Shown: piece by piece, positions 12,086 to 22,975 of the stretch
Numbering within the stretch: position 1 is the stretch's first letter
Layout: each line of letters starts with the position of its first letter
From: Rhodeus uyekii
Taxonomy: Eukaryota; Chordata; Actinopteri; Cypriniformes; Acheilognathidae
Direction: 5' to 3'
NCBI GenBank assembly: GCA_037043235.1
Contig: JAWRVZ010000024.1
Location: 5,442,501-5,506,500, forward strand
DNA: 64,000 bases
The notes under the pieces: generated by a model
What the model was told of the DNA's origin: nothing
Database searches by the model: none
The model's input: the letters and a program-made list of their open reading frames with translations, nothing else
Position numbers and translations under genes: made by a program

Positions 12086-12611
12086 AGGGGCATCATGCAC
12101 TTAGTATTTTTGAGAGACTGGAGGTAACTAATAAAAAGTTAAAAATAAAAATAGCTATTGTTATTAATAATAAAACTTTACTTAAGCTTTCTCCGATGTC
12201 ATCATATCTGATTATCCTTTGGAATTATTGAAGCGAGAACATGTATTATTAAAGCATTTACTGTCGCTATTTCAGAATCTTAAGAATATTAGGCCTGCAT
12301 CGATTTAGACATCCATGTGTTCTTTAGCTTATAGCAACAAACAAATTTAAACCATATAAGCACTAACACTGCAAGGCAAACTAGACCAGCAGCACCGCCT
12401 CTCCTTATCTCTATGTTTGACAGCCCATTTTGTGAATCAGAGGCTGTTTTTTGAAGTCCTTTAAATCTACGCTGCATTTCAATTTCACTTTGCAACCATT
12501 TAAAAAAGAACATTCTATATGGTATGAATATGGGTAGTATGAATGAAATCCACATGTTCTACATCTGTTATGTTATTATTGCCATGTCACTTACTAGTTT
12601 CAGTTGTGTTG
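12086..12611. other. Unassigned AT-rich sequence
   Basis: An 88-codon - strand frame (12289-12555) has no recognisable domain. Nothing else is seen. Confidence 0.4.
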
Positions 12612-13745
12612 CTTCACTGCCCTTCACAAATCCTCTCCAGTGGCCTCATGGGATAGTAAAGTGGCCATAGATTCCACACTTAAGAATCTCACCGGAAGAA
12701 GTAGATAATCCGGGTACTTTTGACCTACTGTTACTATGGCTGCATCCGAAATCGCTTACTTCCCTACTATATTGTAGGTGAAAATCAATATGTGACAAAA
12801 GAAGTATATTATCATGTGTGTAGAAGGATGAGTGGGGACTCAGTAGTGCAGAGGATGGGGATATTAAAGAATGAAAAATTTAAAAAACACAACACAAACC
12901 ACCAGGGGGAAAAAAACAGAGCAAGATTAAACTGAACTTGACTGACTTGACTAGAACTCGACTGAAGACAGGACAAGAACAGGACTTCAAAAACATCACC
13001 TTGATAAGACAACAAACCAGCACACACAGACAGCAAACACAAAGGGATTAAATAGGGAGCACATGAGGAGGGAAATGAGGGAAAACAGCTGGGTCAAATC
13101 AATGTAACAAGGGAACAAGGCGGGTGGGGTTACACAATGACAAGACATGAACACACGGCCAATACGAGTGCACATAGCTGCGTGTGCACGTGAAACAAGA
13201 GACAGCGTGCAGCTGGTGAAAACACAAACTGCGCACGACATGAAACAACACAAAATGCGTGATAAACATTACACACAGATGAGAGAGAGTGCAGCTCGAG
13301 CAAAGTTTGAAACCGTGTCCACTCACATAACATAGAGCGCAAGGAGGACGAGCAAACACTCGTCTCGTGTGCTCACAACAAGGACGAACACACAGGTCAT
13401 GGATACCCGAATTCAGACACAAAACCAAAGGTGAACAAGACCAAAGTCTCTGGATCGGACATCATAACCCACACACAAGACGCTACACAGACAAGGAGCG
13501 CACAACTCGACCCAACAAACCATGAGACATTACGGTGGTGTCAGAGCTCTGCCAAAACACCAAGAAATGACAAGACCGAATGTGGCAGAACCCTTACATA
13601 TCACACAATTCACAGTACTCATAAAAGAGTAGGGGAAATTACCCAGATGACCTACTTCTTCCAATTCTGAAGTGTGCATACGATGGACACTTTACTTTCC
13701 TGTGAGGCCATGGAAAAGGATTTGTGAATGAAAGTGAAGCGACGC
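12612..13745. mobile_element. Inverted-repeat non-autonomous DNA element carrying a nested LTR
   Basis: The left arm (about 12612-12745) and right arm (about 13638-13745) are inverted copies. The left arm has CAAATCCTCTCCAGTGGCCT, AAGTGGCCATAG and AAGAATCTCACCGGAAGAAG. The right arm, read inverted, has the same blocks in the same order. Without the LTR the element is about 350 bp. A fragment of the same family lies at 1045-1130. There is no coding capacity. The superfamily is uncertain. Confidence 0.65.
12815..13598 (-). mobile_element. Solo LTR, probably Gypsy-type, with perfect 5-bp target duplication
   Basis: The 784-bp block starts TGTGTGTAGAAGG and ends GAACCCTTACA on the + strand, giving TG...CA ends. 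It is flanked by identical TATCA at 12810-12814 and 13599-13603. Read on the - strand it begins TGTAAGGGTTCTGCCACA, has a CCTATTTAATCCC promoter-like site, and ends with CTGCACTACTGAGTCC-type sequence as in fish Gypsy LTRs. No gag or pol sequence and no second LTR are present, so it is a solo LTR left by recombination. Several overlapping open frames inside it (13.0-13.67 kb) have no gene-like features. Confidence 0.8.
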
Positions 13746-14057
13746 AACTGATGCGGGAAGGTCACATGACAATGAAAACATGGTGAAGATTGTACATCAA
13801 GAATACATTCATACTATATAGAACATACATTTTTAGAGGTCGTGGCTTTAACTACTTAGTCTCTAACTACTTATGCGATTCCAGACGCTGCCTATGTATT
13901 CAGACGAATTTGGTTCTGCTCAAATCACTTAGGCTGTGTGACATATTTTAGCATCCAAACTAAGAAATTCACCAAAAACTTTAGGGTACTATTCATTTTG
14001 TACCTACAATGTTCTATACAATATTCAAGATTACAGTTACAGATTACTTCAGTTATA
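13746..14057. other. Unassigned sequence
   Basis: No gene. It may extend the repeat shared with 20.8 kb, but the similarity becomes unclear. Confidence 0.35.
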
Positions 14058-14153
14058 TACACAATGTGCCGTAGACTGTCAGATATCAATAGAACTCATT
14101 GTCAAATTATATTTGAAATTATTTTTGCTTCTTCCATAGACATCAGTGTATAT
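14058..14153 (+). repeat. Dispersed repeat of unknown family, also at 20.84 kb
   Basis: Blocks in the same order as 20836-20927 are TACACAAT, GATAT-AATA-AAC, TTGTCAA, TTATTTT, and then AGACATCAG-GTATAT. The frames open over the two copies also share a -DI/M-N-T--CQ-IFE pattern, which follows from the DNA similarity. Confidence 0.5.
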
Positions 14154-14223
14154 TTGACAAACTATTAATGATTTTTGACAATACTTATCTATATTATAAT
14201 GTTAGAAATATAAAATAAACATT

Positions 14224-14634
14224 ATGGCCCATATTTACTAAACAGGAAAAATTAGTGTGAGAGCGCAATTTCATAAAAGTGTCGATTGGAGTGGAAAGTT
14301 CAGCATGTTATCTACTGACGAAGCACATATGAAAGAACACAGACGCAGCCGGATCATTTCCATAATGACCAACTCAATCTTCCAAGAGCGTCTAGTTAAA
14401 GACATGCTTTTTTTAGGCAGTAAAAAATGGAGCAAACACTTTGCATGATTCATTTAAATACTCTCCTCCCATAAATGTTGCGTCTGAAACGGAAACTCTT
14501 ACAAATGCATATGCAATAAGATAAGCCGTAAAAATAACCCTCACTGTGTGTCTTTAGGAAGTCCTGACAGTAGTTTATTTTAACACTAAAAGAGGCTTTG
14601 AGCTGGTGCAAGCTGTCAGTAAATCTGGCCCTGT
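14224..14634. mobile_element. hAT-like non-autonomous DNA element, copy 1
   Basis: The ends are inverted: GGCCCATATTTACTAAAC at the left and GTAAATCTGGCCC at the right. The interior matches 62.55-63.26 kb in long blocks, such as TTAGTGTGAGAGCGCAAT, CGAAGCACA, GACGCAGCCGGATC and AATACTCTCCTCCCATAAAT. GGGCC-type ends suggest the hAT superfamily, but I could not confirm an 8-bp target duplication. Short open frames inside have no transposase motif. Confidence 0.65.
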
Positions 14635-15176
14635 ATGGTTGAAAACCCTGAACAGTTGCCAGCCAAAACACATACCCAGATTTGAATTTAACAGTTGATA
14701 ATGTGACAATGCATTGAACGCTCTAATCACGCTGGTCATTGTTTGCTGCAGAAATGTAAAAATATGAGCAAATGAGTTTAATCAGGTGTGTTAGACAAGG
14801 GCAAGTTTGAATATCATCTATGGCTACAAACTAAAACAATTTGTTTTGTTAAAAATCCTACAAGGATTTGAGTGCTCCAGTACTGACAGCGCGATCAAGC
14901 ACAAGCATGTCTCCAAGCTTCTATACAGGGTTATAAAAGGTTTGTGTATTGACATTCTGTGCTGTGGATGTAACTCAGTCCCCAGCTCCTGGTGTAATCA
15001 ATGTTCTGCAACTATAAAAAAGGACAACACAGAAGAATTATCAACAGATCAGTACTCTTACTTTTGCACCAGTTTCCTTCTTGGAAAAATTCACCAAGCC
15101 TGTGGGGACGTTACTACAATTACAAAAGATGAAATATCAAAGGTTGCGATTGTCTTTTCTTTCCTATTGTGGCATA
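14635..15176. other. Unassigned, with a 152-codon open frame running into the next transposon
   Basis: The frame 14807-15265 (+) is the longest in the window. It crosses the boundary of the Tigger-like element at 15177 and has no domain I recognise, so a host exon is unlikely. The codons before 15177 contain several cysteines (an ILCCGCN stretch), which I note without assigning a function. Confidence 0.3.
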
Positions 15177-15349
15177 GAGTAATACCTCTAGATAGGAGCA
15201 TAATCCATTTCAGGGCGGAGCTCGTAATTCGAATTGTTTGTATCTCGAATCATGTTTTCTCATAAGAAATAATAGAAAACGAATTAATCCGTTCCAGATC
15301 CGTAACAATGGGGGAAAACTTAAATTAACATAACTTAGCTTACATATTT

Positions 15350-15595
15350 GTTTTTACTTTTCTATTTAATATTATTGTTTTGATTTTTTTCAATTTGTAT
15401 TCTTTACTTTTGATCACTTTTCGTACCTTTTTCGTTTAGTAAAAACTGTAATTTTCTTGAAACGCAGGAACTAAGCATAACTGAAATTAGCTTTCGTATT
15501 TTTTTTTTACTTTTCTATTTTATGTTATTGTTTAGATTTTTTTCGATTTGTATTCTTTACTTTTTATCACTTTTCTTACCTTTTTTCGCCTGACT
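15350..15595. repeat. Two-copy duplication inside the Tigger-like element
   Basis: The run TTTTTACTTTTCTATTT ... GATTTTTTTC-ATTTGTATTC ... TACTTTT-ATCACTTTTC-TACC occurs at about 15350-15433 and again at about 15494-15590, roughly 145 bp apart. It lies in the 3' non-coding part of the transposon. Confidence 0.6.
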
Positions 15596-15612
15596 ACTCT
15601 CACTTTCACTTT

Positions 15613-15850
15613 TCAGCTTTTAATGAAATATCTATCGAGGGACATCTGCTTCTCCTTTATCCACAACAACAGAAGCCTCTCCATCTCATCATTTATATTC
15701 GAACATAACTTCGATATAATCGTCACGCCCTTGGAAGGATTTACATTCTTGATAACATCCTTCTGCTTTAGGATGGAACATATCGTGAATGTACTGCGAT
15801 CATACATGCGTGCTAGATCACTCACGCGGCACCGCGCTCATATTTATATA
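15613..15850 (-). pseudogene. Tigger-like transposase, HTH segment (C-terminal side of the split)
   Basis: On the - strand the translation contains KYERG, then (after a small indel) VSDLARMYDRST and ICSILKQKDVIKN, then DEMERLLLLWIKEKQ. This is the Psq/CENP-B-type helix-turn-helix that starts Tigger/pogo transposases and binds the terminal repeats. The similarity stops at about residue 65 of this piece, and no DDE catalytic region follows. Residues before KYERG are missing because the LINE inserted here. The apparent start is GTG inside the conserved region, so it is not a real initiation site. Confidence 0.75.
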
Positions 15851-15852
15851 GA

Positions 15853-16508
15853 CTCACAGACTCCCCCACCACACCAGACTCCTTCACTGCCCCCCCCACT
15901 ACTACCCTTATAGACTCTTCGCTCACTCTGTTACTTATTTGTGCCATTTGCACTGCCGACTGTTCATTACAGTAACAACTGTTTACAACAACTGTTTACT
16001 GTTTACAGTAACAACTGTTTACACTTGCACCTTGCACTACTGTACTTTAGCTGGAACATGCTCATTTGCACTACCAACTGTTCATACAGTACCAACTGTT
16101 TACATTTCGCATCTCACTTATTTGCACTGTCCATGCTCATTGCACTACCTTAAATCTCATCTTAAGCTAACAATTGTATACATCTACCTGTAAAATTCTG
16201 TTTATAGTTAGAGACATCTGTATATACACTTACATTTATAGCACATATTCACCTGTAAATGCTGTTTATAGACACCTGTAATTATATTTATAGCACACAC
16301 TCACCTGTTATAGTAATAACCATCTGTATATTTATATTCATTGTACATATTACCTGTAAATCCTGTACATCTCCATATCCTGCACTTATGCAACCATTGT
16401 ATATATCCTGCACTTGCTGCTATTGCACTTCTGGTTAGACCTAAACTGCATTTCGTTGCCTTGTACCTGTACTTGTGTAATGACAATAAAGTTGAATCTA
16501 ATCTAATC
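15853..16508 (+). mobile_element. Rex1-like LINE 3' end inserted in the Tigger-like element
   Basis: The fragment ends AATAAAGTTGAATC followed by TAATC repeats at 16485-16508, preceded by CTGCATTTCGTTGCCTTGTA. This is the 3' terminus I associate with the Rex1/Babar type of fish LINEs. Upstream are imperfect repeats of ACTGTTTAC and TTGCACTAC words. It is a 5'-truncated insertion without ORF2. The insertion separates the two halves of the transposase frame. The 5' limit is approximate. Confidence 0.65.
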
Positions 16509-16509
16509 C

Positions 16510-16573
16510 ACAATTGCGTCATTTCCATGGTCATAATATGTTTCTTCTTCTCACTACCATCTTTACTACTCAC
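16510..16573 (-). pseudogene. Tigger-like transposase, N-terminal piece
   Basis: The - strand translation is SSKDGSEKKKHIMTMEM, matching the usual basic N-terminus of this transposase type. It precedes the KYERG...VSDLARMYDRS helix-turn-helix found 650 bp away at 15.6-15.85 kb. The codon in the expected start position is GTG, so the ATG was probably lost. The frame then runs into the LINE tail. Confidence 0.7.
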
Positions 16574-16816
16574 TTTCTTAGAATTCGTCGCTATTGTGAA
16601 GAATAATGCACAAAATAGAGTGAAAATCAGCTACTCACAGGCGACACGTACAGAAGTCAGTGAACACGTGAAGTGAACGAGCGTTGGCATTGGCGTCAGT
16701 ACGCGCTCATATCTCGAATGTTTACTCGTATCTAGAAGCAAAAATCTGCCCGAAAGCTTGCTCGTATCTTGGAATACTTGTATGTAGAGACGCTCGTATC
16801 TCGAGGTATTACTGTA

Positions 16817-19800
16817 TATCTGAGTAAAACGGCTACACAAGCAAGTACAAATGTAAGGGGGGACTTGACAGGATTGATTGGATCGTTATGTTTTGCTATT
16901 GGTTCATCTCATGTGAGTGCAATATTCAACAAAACCAAAACAATAATGGACGATTCTAATTTCATGGTGACTTTACACTGGCTGTAAATGTGAGTTTAAG
17001 GTGAAATTTATATTTATCTAAATGTGTTTTTCTGCAATCTTAACTATTACTTTGAGTATTATCCTCCCCTTTAGTCAGTGTCATGCTCGGTTATAGCTGA
17101 CCCAAGGCACCAATGTTCGGCATGGCGCACTGCCCTGGGCTACAGCTGTCAGACACGCACGCTCTGTTTCCCATGGTGCATCTCTCATGTAAATGCTTTC
17201 CATTATAATGAAATCACAAAATTAAGTAGAAAAACACAGAACAGATGCAAGTTTTATGTCCATTTAAAAAGTTGAATCGTGACCTCTTGCGTTATGTATA
17301 AAACATCATACAGTACATAGTATGACTATTATATTTAGTCATAACTAGAAACATTGCTCAAGATTATTAATTTATCCCCACATCTTAAGACCAGTTATTA
17401 ATTAATAGAGTTAATTAGTTTTTCAAGCTTCCCTTTTAGTTTTCACAAATAATTGACTGTGACGTTTATGGCTATAGCTCGAGAGTCTCAATGCTCACAG
17501 ATTCTGAGTCACACTGGGAAGGCCTGAAAGCCACGCCAGTGTCACCCTGAAAATACTGCATAACGCCCTTCAGCTGAATGTAACGTGCAACTGCTGGATC
17601 CAAGCGCATGCTTCAGTAGCTTTTCATCTTTTCCACTGAGCCGAGCCAAGACAAGCCCAAGTCAGGGAGTTGGTGATTGTCGGTCGGCTATATTTTTTGC
17701 AGTGTGGCTTTAGCAGGGACACGTCAAGATGCAGAACCTGATTTCACCAAGTGCAACATGTTTCTGGATCAACGTCTTTGTTGATCCTGGAACAATATTC
17801 CAATCAACCAATCAGAAACAAGGGCAAGTTTACAGGCTCCAACCGTTACAACCAGCTTTCATCACCGCTAGTTCTTTGACGTCGATTTGGTGTGTGTACC
17901 GGCCTTCTGTTCAGCCAATTGAGCATGTTGAATCAGCATTAGATGTCTGGAAAAAAGAGAACTCTGATTGGCTGTTCAGTGTACGAGAAAGTTTATAATA
18001 GTGTACATTTTTAAGCCACAGCACAAATAAGAATGGGAAAGAAAGCTTTATGTAGCATTCATTGAAATTAAAATATCACTTTGTAAATGTCACAGAATAA
18101 TATATTTAAAAATAAATTAATAAAATCTTACTGTACCTAACAGGTTGTGCACAACTCATAAGTGAATTCCCATTTCCATTAACTAAACATTAATGTAATG
18201 AAACACAATTCATTAAGAGCTGAGGGGTGAAAACTTTTAGAGTTTGAAGGTAATTTGTCTTCTGGGAAACATGTAAGCATCTTTGGTAGCATCTAAAGGG
18301 CAGTACTAAATAAAATAAAAAAAGCAATATGATATTTAAAAAAATAAAACAAGTTTAAACATCTTGGTCCCTGTTTGTAATAAAGGTGTACGAGTCCCTC
18401 GGTTGTGCTTAGTGTGGAAAGATGGATCTCAAAATATTCAATATGCAAATATTCAAAACATGCTGGAAAACCAAAGGATTTGCAGAACCTGGAGGATTTT
18501 TCTGAAGAAAATTAGGCAGTTTAACTACTCAGGACTTAAAAACAACCATCAAAAACAAAACAAAAAAGAAATCTATAAATTCAGCTTTATATTTTACACT
18601 GGTTAATTTATTAAACAACAAAAATCTGAAAGTAAAATAACATTTATTCAAGAATTACTCATAAGTGTTTAACTCTAATTACATACCATTATATGTTGAA
18701 CCACCACAATTTGTTGAACCGCACTTAATCTCTTTTTCTGTCATTTCAATTCATATTCATCATCCTGTGGAGCATGGCCAATTCAATTCAAATGAATCTT
18801 ATTTGTACATTTTGTTTGTATTCTAAGTGCTTGCTGGTTCCCTCTCTCCAGCTGACTGACCTCAGTGCCTGTTGACAATCATCCTCTGTGTCACACTTGA
18901 ATAATTTCTCGTCTTCTGGGTGAGGCTGCACAAACACTGACTTGTCTTATGCTCTCATGCTGTCAGCGGGTGGTACACCACAAACTAATGTTTATTTAAA
19001 ATGTCTCGCCATCGTATTACTCCAAGAGCTCTGAATGTTCTCTCACCATTGGGCTGAGCCATCACTTTAAGAGGGTTTTAAGCACTCTGTCTGTACATAT
19101 TTATCCAGACGACATCAACCCCGCATCCCACAGCCCAGCAAACAGAGCCTTTGTGCATTTAAAACATGTCAGAAGTTATATAATTAATTGTAAGGCAGTT
19201 TTCTTAAATCATTCACTTATTAACTGGCACAAATGCCCTGACACAAAATCGAATGAATTTCTGACATAAATTTCCATGTGTTCTCATACCATCAGCTGTA
19301 AAACAGGATGGTTGATCTCCCTTCTAAATGATTAATTACTTTGAGCTTGAATGACTTTTCCTATACATTATTCATCAGTATATAAATCAGTTGTTTTCAA
19401 CACAGTACAAAGGACTTTTCCAGGCCAGAGTTAGAGGTGACAGTGGGATGCATATTTGATCATGCACTCCAGATTGCACAGAGATCCATCTGTTCAATGT
19501 ACATGAGCCGAAGCCATTGGCCGCACACCCGAATGTTTAATATTCTCACACCGTTCCAAAATGATACTAGGTTTTTTGGAAAAGTTCTACAAAGACTTTG
19601 TTCTCAAGTGAGGATGACCAGAGAGTAATAAAATGACATTTAAAAGAGTCACATACAGTACGGACTGTGAACAAATATAGAAACTAGGTACGTAGATGTG
19701 AGGCATGCTACTTTGTCTCAAATCAAATTTTAAGGCAGATTTGAGTGATGTGTTTAGCTTGTTTTTCCTCTGCTGGGCAAGTTTAATCACTTAGAAAATT

Positions 19801-19837
19801 TAAGTGATTTAAAACCTGCACAATTTGACATAACAGT
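16817..19837. other. Unassigned; mostly unique-looking
   Basis: No gene is recognised. An 89-codon frame at 17729-17998 (+) lies in a region with an inverted word pair (GGATCAACGTC / GTTGATCC), more like a repeat than an exon. AATTCAATTCAAATGAATCTT near 18783 resembles the 3' portion of common fish retroposons but is too short to classify. Confidence 0.35.
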
Positions 19838-19955
19838 GTCACAGATGCATTTGGCAAACACTATGTATCAAAAATATTTACAAATTTAAAATGTATTACT
19901 TCATGCTTTCCCTGGGAACAGAACCCATGACCATGGTGTTGCTAGCGCCACAAAT
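19838..19955 (-). mobile_element. tRNA-derived SINE, 5'-truncated
   Basis: Read on the - strand it has GTGGCGCTAGCAACACCATG, then GGTCATGGGTTCTGTTCCCA (B-box region), and ends with TTTGCCAAATGCATCTGTG. The A-box end is missing and the middle has diverged. Confidence 0.6.
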
Positions 19956-20129
19956 CTCTTTTGAGATATCATACATATCTTTGTCTGTTTTGGATCCATA
20001 TTCATATTACCATTAATGGGAATATGCAGAAATGTTTCCTGGAAGAAAGAAAAATATGTGAGATAATAGAGATAATATGTCTATACCACTTTTTCTACAC
20101 ATTTTAGGTTCACCTAAAAATTTACTCAC

Positions 20130-21249
20130 TAGGAATGTGCTCCAGTGTGACATCACATTGGCACAAGCCCCGCCCATAACCAGCGACAGACTCCTCCCCT
20201 ATTAGCTTAGCTCCTCCCCTGAGTGAGCTGTACCTGGTCCTCCATGTTTACCTCCTCGCCAGAGCATTTAACAGCAGCAGAAATGCATTCTTATTCAAGC
20301 TGCTAAAGTCAATTCAGTCAAGAGCAGTGAGTGATTTTTGTTTTTCTTTTGTTTTTCTTTCTTTTGATTGATGTTAACAGCAACTGGTACTGTATATTAC
20401 GATGCTTCCACTTTAATGCACAGATCTAAAATGCACATGCGATTTCCTACAGTTTGTGCTCACAGACGTAATTATATATGTGAACTTTGTGTTTTTTACA
20501 TAACCTTGAGTGTATTTTACAGTTTCATAAGTTTAAAGTATGTCATGTATGTCATGTGACATACTGCAGCCACAATAGCACTTTATGGCATGTATCGCTT
20601 TTATTAAAATTTTCATTTTTAATTTAAAAATCAACTACCTGATATTCCGATTCTCAAATACGTCTAAGTGTTTTGTTGTTTAAAAACCTTTTTAATGATC
20701 AAGTTAGCTGATCCATAAGGCATGATGGCCGCCACCATGTTAGTTTGAACCACAGTTTACAACACGTCAATTCATACACTTCGCCGTAAATGCATGAAAG
20801 TAAGTGGTCAGTGAAGAGTAAACGTTATTGTCACCTACACAATATGTATCTGATATGAATAAAACACCTTGTCAATTTATTTTTGAGTACATTGTTATTG
20901 CCTCATCCAAAGACATCAGCGTATATATTTTTCTAATTATAAATGTATTGCTTTGTGATCGTACGCGCAAAAGGGTTAAGCACAGTAGAGACATTAATTT
21001 AATACTCGTGGCACATGTGTCAGAAAACCACAGGTTTAAACTGATACGGCTTTAAAACGCAAGCAAATAATATCTTTCCTGATGATGAAGAACTGCATTG
21101 TCACGTGAGCGTGATCGCGATATAGATGGTGATCAAAACCAAACAGATGTTTTAGTTTTTGGCAGAGTATCTGAAGCGCGAGCTGTGAAGGCTCAGCCCT
21201 CTTCTGGAAAGAGGGGTGGAGAGCAGCAGCTCATTTGCATTTAAAGATA
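20130..21249 (+). mobile_element. Probable long interspersed element of uncertain class
   Basis: The block starts near TGACATCACATTGGCACAAG with several CTCCTCCCC words and ends near AGCAGCTCATTTGCATTTAA. Its inner part (20836-20927) recurs in diverged form at 14058-14153, so it is repetitive. Its right edge abuts the Tigger-like fragment at 21250. The overall pattern reminds me of an abundant cyprinid interspersed repeat, but I cannot name the family. The 75-codon frame at 20828-21055 is within it. Confidence 0.45.
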
Positions 21250-21480
21250 CAGTAATACCTTGAGATACGAGCGTCCAGACATATGAGTATTCTGATATAC
21301 GAGCAAGCCTTCAAGCTAATTTTTGCTTTGAGATATGAGTAAGGATTTGAGATACGAGCAGCTTAGAGACACCAACGCTTGGTGTTCAGCACTTGGAGCA
21401 GCTCACGCGCCTCACTCGTTCACTTTGCGTGTTCGTTGACTTCCTTACGCATCTCCCGCGGGTCTTCCTGTGTTTTTTTT
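21250..21480 (+). mobile_element. One-ended Tigger-like fragment
   Basis: It begins CAGTAATACCTTGAGATACG and repeats GATACGAG/GATATGAG words at about 21266, 21296, 21332 and 21352. It aligns block by block with the 5' end of the element at 15177-16814 read on the - strand. No matching right end is visible, so the element is truncated or its end lies in the unassigned sequence to 21.8 kb. Confidence 0.65.
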
Positions 21481-21700
21481 AAATACATTTATGGGGTAAT
21501 TTCATATGATCTCCACTAGAGGGCCACCTTCGTTTTATAGCGGGGGTTACAAGTGATTCACGAGTATTAAGCTGGGAGCAGCACGAGTTATGTGTGTTCA
21601 ATAATAATAAATATGAGGTTCTGAGTCTATCCAATACACAACACGGGAAGAAACACTACACTTCCGTATAGTGTTTGCGTTATCTACACAATTTACGCAA
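21481..21700. other. Unassigned, possibly transposon interior
   Basis: It could belong to the truncated Tigger-like element. No motif confirms this. Confidence 0.3.
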
Positions 21701-21732
21701 TCCCTCCCTCCTCTTCCTCCCCCTCCTCCTCT
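21701..21732 (+). repeat. Uninterrupted 32-base pyrimidine tract
   Basis: Only C and T occur from 21701 to 21732, mostly as CCTCC and CTTCC words. The opposite strand is pure purine. Such tracts can adopt triplex structures. The complementary low-complexity glycine-rich frame (21598-21789, -) is an artefact. Confidence 0.85.
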
Positions 21733-21825
21733 GCACATGCCGCTACTGTATCGTCTGTCTCGAAGGCAAGAACTCATAATTAAAACCACATTTTTATTTT
21801 ATATCACAGGAAGCCTTATACTATA

Positions 21826-22390
<565 letters not shown>

Positions 22391-22975
22391 TCCTTCCCTC
22401 ACAGCCCACCCTGCTCTGAGCCATAATGGTACACGCCATTAGTGAGCACATCTTGAGCAAGGAGGGGGTCTCTGCCTCGCCGAAGAGGATACGTTAGAGC
22501 CACATAAACACATTCACAGATGTGTCTCCATGCGTTCTGACAGACTGAGCCTGGACCGCCACTCTGAATGAAGACAGAGAAATCAGAGGGAGAGACAGAG
22601 ATCAACCACCAAGCAAATTACCACACCATTACTGCGGGGTCTTGCCCACATCCCTCTCTCTCTCAGACTGTGGGCTTGAGTGAGAGCACGTCTGACAGGG
22701 AAGAGAGGAGAACGGGGGAGATCTACCGGCAGATTCGTCCTCAAGGCTCCTAATTACAGCTGTATTTCCCCTTTGATCCAGAAGCTACAGCACAGACAAA
22801 TACAGGGATGCTCTAACCAAAAACAAAGAGGAGAAGAGGAGAAAAAGAAATCAACAGAGAGAGAGAGACAAAAAAAGGACGGAGAGTGAGAGATGGAGAT
22901 GGAGGGATTTTTTTAATGAATGAAGCATGCAGCAGCATGTGGTGGGAATAGCAGCATCTACATAAGGTAAGACAA
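22391..22975 (+). other. Possible non-coding exon or regulatory region (tentative)
   Basis: This block is more GC-rich than its surroundings and has no repeat signature. It includes a GA-rich run (22828-22905) and ends with ATAAGGTAAGAC at about 22960-22972, an excellent splice-donor match (AG|GTAAG). The frames 22568-22753 and 22680-22889 are short and not recognisable. A 5' non-coding exon on the + strand is one reading. A chance donor beside conserved non-coding DNA is equally possible. Confidence 0.18.

Larger units (their letters stand above)
15177..16814 (-). mobile_element. Pogo/Tigger-like DNA transposon, deleted, split by a LINE
   Basis: The right end reads GGTATTACTG then TA. The left end is TA then GAGTAATACC, giving CAGTAATACC-type terminal repeats (one mismatch at the left) and the TA duplication typical of Tc1/mariner-group elements. 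On the - strand the 5' part has GATACGAG motifs at short spacing, followed by the start of a transposase frame. The 3' part is a non-coding region with an internal duplication. About 655 bp of Rex1-like LINE lies inside, so the original element was about 980 bp. The catalytic DDE domain is absent. Confidence 0.75.

Noticed and set aside
12996..13670. Cluster of overlapping frames on both strands in 13.0-13.7 kb
   Set aside because: All lie in the solo LTR. Such GC-richer LTR DNA is open by chance in several frames.
14807..15265. Longest open frame (152 codons, +)
   Set aside because: It runs across the boundary of the Tigger-like element at 15177 and shows no domain. A chance frame is more likely than a gene.
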